DNA from: Cyanobacterium sp. uoEpiScrs1
GTDB taxonomy: Bacteria; Cyanobacteriota; Cyanobacteriia; Cyanobacteriales; Microcystaceae
Assembly (NCBI RefSeq): GCF_947331815.1
Contig: NZ_OX373462.1
Span: 545,376 to 609,375, forward strand
Reading direction: 5' to 3'
DNA: 64,000 nt
Below the pieces are notes generated by a model, which saw nothing but the letters and a program-made list of their open reading frames with translations, was not told the origin of the DNA and ran no database searches. The position numbers were made by a program, and so were the translations under genes. Numbering within the stretch: the stretch's first letter is position 1; every line of letters starts with the position of its first letter. Positions 60,201-64,000 of the stretch are shown in pieces.

Positions 60201-60546
60201 ACTTAGATAAGAAGTATTTTACACGGCGTCCTTTGAATTAGCTTTTAATTAGGTAGTGTTTCGGTTAGTCTGCAAGTAAATAATCGGATATTTTTTAATA
60301 TTAAAACTAAGTTAATATCAATTACATGCATTGCTTTAATTTTTGTATTTATTGCTTTATAGTAAATGCTTAGAATAATAGTAAGTTACAGACTACACAC
60401 TTATTAGCATTTTAATTCATAAAATTTATATTAAAATATTTGATAGATTCATTACAAAAGAGCAGCTCAGATTTTATAGCGGTAGATCTGGAGAATTATG
60501 GAGTGTTATATGATATGTATTTCAGAGTCATTTATGAAGAGATGGT

Positions 60547-61941
60547 ATGCGAACTGAAATTGATAGTATAGGGGCTATTGAGGTCCCAGATGATTGTTAC
60601 TGGGGAGCTCAGACTCAGCGCTCACTACGTTATTTTGCTATTGGACATGACATTATGCCTCCAGAAATGATTAGGGCTTTTGGTCTTCTGAAAAAGGCGG
60701 CAGCTAAGGTAAATTACGATTTAGGAAAATTGCCCTATGAGAAAGTTCTATTAATTACGCAAGCTGCAGATGAAGTCATTAGAGGTGACCTTGATTCCCA
60801 CTTTCCTTTAAGTATTTGGCAAACAGGAAGTGGTACTCAAACCAACATGAATGTAAATGAAGTGATTGCTAACCGAGGGATTGAATTAGCGGGAGGTATT
60901 TTAGGGAGCAAATATCCTATTCATCCCAACGATCATGTTAACATGTCCCAGTCTTCCAATGATACTTTTCCTACAGCAATGCATATTGCTACAGTGGATA
61001 AAATTAAGTGTAATTTATTACCCATGGTGACCAAGTTACGAAATGCTTTGGCAAATAAAAAGGAGGAATTTGACGATATTATCAAAATTGGCAGAACTCA
61101 CCTTATGGATGCAGTTCCTCTAAGTTTAGGACAGGAATTTTCAGGATATATTTCCCAACTTGATAAAAATATTGATCGCCTTCAACGCACTCTACCTGAT
61201 TTGTATGAATTAGCTATTGGAGGAACGGCAGTAGGGACTGGGTTAAATACGCACCCATATTTTTCCCAACTGGTGGCGGATGAAATTGCTCAATTAACCA
61301 GTTTACCTTTTGTTTCTTCTCCCAACAAATTTGCCGCTTTAGCCTCTCATGATGCTATAGTAATGACTAGTGGAATTATTAAAACTTTAGCAGGTTCCCT
61401 GATGAAAATCGCTAACGATATTCGCTGGTTAGCATCAGGTCCTCGTTGTGGTTTGGGAGAATTAATATTACCAGTAAATGAACCAGGGTCTTCAATCATG
61501 CCAGGGAAAGTCAACCCCACACAATGCGAAGCAATGACCATGGTTTGTGTGCAAGTGATGGGCAATGATTCAGCTATAGGAATAGCAGGAAGTCAGGGTA
61601 ATTTTGAGTTAAATGTTTTTAAACCCATGTTAATTTTTAATCTTCTCAACTCTATTCGATTATTAGCGGACGTTTGTTCTTCTTTTACAGATCATTTAGT
61701 TTTGGGTATTGAGCCTAACAGGTATCAAATTGAAGATTACTTAAATAATTCTCTAATGTTAGTAACTTCACTAAATCCTCATATCGGTTATGATAATGCA
61801 GCAAAAGTAGCTAAGAAAGCTTATGTTGATAAGATAACTTTAAAAGAAGCCTGCGTTAATTTGGGGTTTCTGTCTGCCGAAGAATTTGATTGCTTGGTTA
61901 ATCCTAGAGATATGGCCTATCCTTCAGAAAATAAATCATAA
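60547..61941 (+). CDS. fumC: Fumarate hydratase class II
   Basis: FumC hydrates fumarate to malate. The cytosolic tetramer subunit is 464 aa, the usual length. Landmarks are [48 protein letters not shown] and the superfamily signature [11 protein letters not shown] (about 313-323). Argininosuccinate lyase and aspartase share the signature, but the remaining blocks fit fumarase. It is flanked by two long spacers and no other TCA gene is in the window. A weak purine-rich site precedes the ATG. Confidence 0.96.
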   Translation: MRTEIDSIGAIEVPDDCYWGAQTQRSLRYFAIGHDIMPPEMIRAFGLLKKAAAKVNYDLGKLPYEKVLLITQAADEVIRGDLDSHFPLSIWQTGSGTQTNMNVNEVIANRGIELAGGILGSKYPIHPNDHVNMSQSSNDTFPTAMHIATVDKIKCNLLPMVTKLRNALANKKEEFDDIIKIGRTHLMDAVPLSLGQEFSGYISQLDKNIDRLQRTLPDLYELAIGGTAVGTGLNTHPYFSQLVADEIAQLTSLPFVSSPNKFAALASHDAIVMTSGIIKTLAGSLMKIANDIRWLASGPRCGLGELILPVNEPGSSIMPGKVNPTQCEAMTMVCVQVMGNDSAIGIAGSQGNFELNVFKPMLIFNLLNSIRLLADVCSSFTDHLVLGIEPNRYQIEDYLNNSLMLVTSLNPHIGYDNAAKVAKKAYVDKITLKEACVNLGFLSAEEFDCLVNPRDMAYPSENKS

Positions 61942-63584
61942 GCTATCACAACATAGATATGATAACTATCGCCAATTGCTATCTTAAAATTATAAAATAA
62001 GGCAAAAATTTTTATGATCAAGAAAAAGAATACATCAAATTAGCCTATTTATCTATAAAAGTATTATTCTAATTTCTAAAAAGATGATCCAATTTTATTT
62101 GTTGTAATAATTAATGAGGCATATAAAATTTAATTTTTAACTATAAAAATGGAAAATTTTATAATATATTTGTCCAGCAAAGATTAGGATTAATAAAAGT
62201 ATTATTTAACAAAATAAACACTTAGTTAAATATCTAAGATGCTTGGTAAAACACTGAGTGTTTAAACAGTTAGCTTCTCTATTTTTTAGTGCAATTTATA
62301 TTTGTTTTTTAAGATACTGCTGGTATATTTACATTCTTATATTCATTGCAATAGTATTTATATACTTTAAAAAGCTTTTAATAATAGTTAATAGTGAAAA
62401 ATTACTGTTCTTTATAAAAAGATATATGTATTATATATATATTGAATTGTTTTCATTTGTTTTTTATTAGCTAAGTCATGGCTAGTCAATATAAACAGTC
62501 TAATTTATATTAGTTATTTTAACAAAATTTTCTCAATTAAATAAATATTTTTTTAAAAAAATAAATAGTTTATATTCTATATACTTACTATTTAAGTCTA
62601 CAATAAATTCATATAAAATGTATATATTTTTCGTTATTACTTTGATTGCAAGTGGTATATTTTTGATATTTGCTAAACCAAATATTTATTGACAACAACT
62701 ACATTTTATATTTTTGTATTAAATTTATTAGCTTTATCTATTTGTTTTTTTAAATTTTTATTGTCACAGAATATATTCGTTTATATTTTTATATTTCATG
62801 ATGACTAAATATTTGCTTACTAAATCATATATTTTAATGATAGTTAGCAAAAACATACTAGCTCTTATTTTCTCTAATTATTTTATGTAAACATTGTAAA
62901 CTACAGTTTTTATATAAAATTAAATATATTTAATATCTGATATATTCACGTTATTGTTCTTATCTATAATAAAGTTTTTATTCTTAAAATTTTATTAACT
63001 TTATTTTTTTGTTTGAATCAATTAAATAAACCCCAAAAAATATTTATCATTCGTACGTTAAATATACTAACCTATCAAAACTTATATTTTATAAAAATTA
63101 AATTAATTCAATGGAAAAGGTAATTATTATTATGATTGTACTAGCAGAATAATATATTTATATCTAAGGAAATTTTTATAATAAAAACTAATAGTCAAGT
63201 ATCTTAAAATAGAGCTATTGATTTAATTTTTAATATAAAATATAACTCAAAATAATAATTACTTAAACACTCAAAATATTACAGGTTAATATTTTATCAA
63301 AGTAACCCATCCCAAAGTCAAGCAATAATTTTTGATTATTATGGATTTTAAAAAATTGCGATAAAAGCTGATTCTAAATTGTCATTATAAATAAATTTTA
63401 AAATAAGGTTTTTCAATAAAACCTAAATTATAATGCGATGTTGTCTTTAATAAAATCAAAATTATTAATACTATTAATTTTTTATTTCCTGTATAGTTAA
63501 AAACCACGTTTAAAACAGAAGAGAAGAGTTACAATACATTATACTTATCCGCTACTATATATCCCTTTTTTTCTTGCCAGCAAA
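61942..63584. other. 1.6-kb AT-rich gene desert between fumC and recF
   Basis: There is no supported gene. The base composition is extreme, with long A and T runs. The only longer frame (62258-62470, GTG start, 70 codons of Ile/Phe/Tyr/Leu-rich sequence) has no ribosome site and reflects AT bias. I found no convincing hairpin or relic. Confidence 0.55.
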
Positions 63585-64000
63585 ATGTACCTAAAAACCT
63601 TATATCTACATAATTTTCGGAATTATTTGGAGCAATCGGTTGAATTTGAGCAGCAAAAAACTATTTTGTTAGGAAATAATGCTCAAGGAAAGTCCAATAT
63701 CCTTGAAGCAGTAGAATTATTAGCTACTCTCAAAAGTCATCGAACAAATCGTGATCGCGATTTAATTTTTGAAGGGAAAAAGACGGGGCAAATTTTGGGA
63801 AATATTGAACGAACCTACGGTAAATCGGATCTTAGTATTATTCTACGTTCTCCAGGAAGGCGGACCTTAAGCCTGAACCAAGAAAATTTACATCGTCATT
63901 TAGAATTTTTAGGAAGTATCAACGTGGTAGTGTTTTCCTCCTTAGACTTAGATTTAGTTAGAGGGTCTCCTGATGTCCGCCGAAGTTGGCTAGACACTCT
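63585..64000 (+). CDS. recF: DNA replication and repair protein RecF (5' part)
   Basis: RecF is an SMC-like ATPase that helps load RecA at gaps. The first 138 codons are in the window and the frame runs off the edge. The opening MYLKTLYLHNFRNYLEQSVE and Walker A GNNAQGKSNILEAVELLATL are characteristic, followed by SHRTNRDRDLI and the block VFSSLDLDLVRGSPDVRRSW. No strong Shine-Dalgarno precedes the ATG. Its 5' neighbour is a gene desert, not dnaN or gyrB as in many bacteria. Confidence 0.95.
   Translation, partial: MYLKTLYLHNFRNYLEQSVEFEQQKTILLGNNAQGKSNILEAVELLATLKSHRTNRDRDLIFEGKKTGQILGNIERTYGKSDLSIILRSPGRRTLSLNQENLHRHLEFLGSINVVVFSSLDLDLVRGSPDVRRSWLDT

Larger units (their letters stand above)
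58904..60546. other. 1.6-kb spacer with a relic and a long hairpin
   Basis: There is no intact gene between the divergent PBP and fumC starts. An 18-bp perfect hairpin lies at 59156-59197. A multi-frame relic on the minus strand spans 59779-60200. The rest is AT-rich and unreadable. Confidence 0.6.

Noticed and set aside
60461-60520. AGCTCAG-like motif suggesting a tRNA D-arm
   Set aside because: There is no T-arm GTTCRA motif at the right distance and no acceptor stem. No tRNA was found anywhere in the window.
62258-62470. 70-codon GTG-started frame of hydrophobic sequence
   Set aside because: It lacks a ribosome site, consists mostly of Ile, Phe, Tyr, Leu and Lys as expected from random AT-rich DNA, and lies in a gene desert.

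Overview
The window reads as a chromosomal segment of a reduced-genome, AT-rich cyanobacterium. Several genes are cyanobacterial by family: phycocyanobilin:ferredoxin oxidoreductase, a PAP/fibrillin protein, a DUF3172 protein, a DUF1400 hydrolase, EF-G of the Synechocystis Slr1463 type and FtsH of the Slr0228 type. The protein sequences look closest to the unicellular nitrogen-fixing Crocosphaera/Cyanothece group. Summing the supported genes gives only about two thirds of the bases as coding; the rest is long AT-rich spacer with recognisable gene relics. No transposase, integrase, phage gene, CRISPR array, rRNA or tRNA was seen. That combination suggests an endosymbiotic lineage such as UCYN-A or the spheroid bodies of rhopalodiacean diatoms. 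This placement is inference; no marker gene in the window proves it.

Layout. 0-5 kb: the C-terminal tip of an unidentified protein, then fusA and leuC (both -). 5-9 kb: two overlapping hypothetical ORFs, a coiled-coil protein and coaD (all -). 9-12 kb: a two-gene envelope glycan operon (glycosyltransferase, sugar-phosphate transferase) and ssb (-). 12-15 kb: mreBCD (+). 15-24 kb: glmS, a DUF3172 protein, a Ca2+/H+ antiporter (+), a membrane-linked GTPase, an epimerase and hemE. 24-31 kb: an MscS-type channel (+) with a structured leader, two small unknown genes, a VWA-domain protein (+), ftsH and a small unknown. 31.5-35.5 kb: mostly spacer around an orphan NrtA/CmpA-type binding protein and a decayed gene. 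35.5-44 kb: lnt, the zinc importer znuA-znuC-znuB, a DUF1400 hydrolase and a His-rich COG0523 GTPase. 44-54 kb: a basic amino acid decarboxylase, sppA, aroH with a decayed partial copy of itself, a small unknown, the mrp-rodA pair, a PAP/fibrillin gene, pcyA and tatA. 54-64 kb: eno, a class A penicillin-binding protein, fumC and the 5' part of recF, separated by three spacers of over 1 kb, two of which hold gene relics.

How the genes fit together. Much of what survives serves the cell envelope: MreB/C/D and RodA for shape and elongation, a bifunctional PBP and GlmS for peptidoglycan, Lnt for lipoproteins, two glycan transferases, SppA, and TatA together with a Tat-type lipoprotein. Metal supply is a second theme: ZnuABC and a His-rich COG0523 GTPase lie within 7 kb of each other. 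Core metabolism is represented by eno, fumC, leuC, hemE, coaD, aroH and a PLP decarboxylase. Two proteins known from photosystem II repair in free-living cyanobacteria are intact here: FtsH2-type protease and redox-sensitive EF-G with both regulatory cysteines.

The best leads for follow-up are the mutually exclusive hairpins ahead of the mscS-type gene, the decayed partial tandem duplicate of aroH, the 15-bp tandem array that encodes the His-rich arm of the GTPase, a series of 17-28 bp perfect hairpins of unrelated sequence in the spacers, and several multi-frame gene relics. I found no clear candidate for a wholly new multi-gene system.
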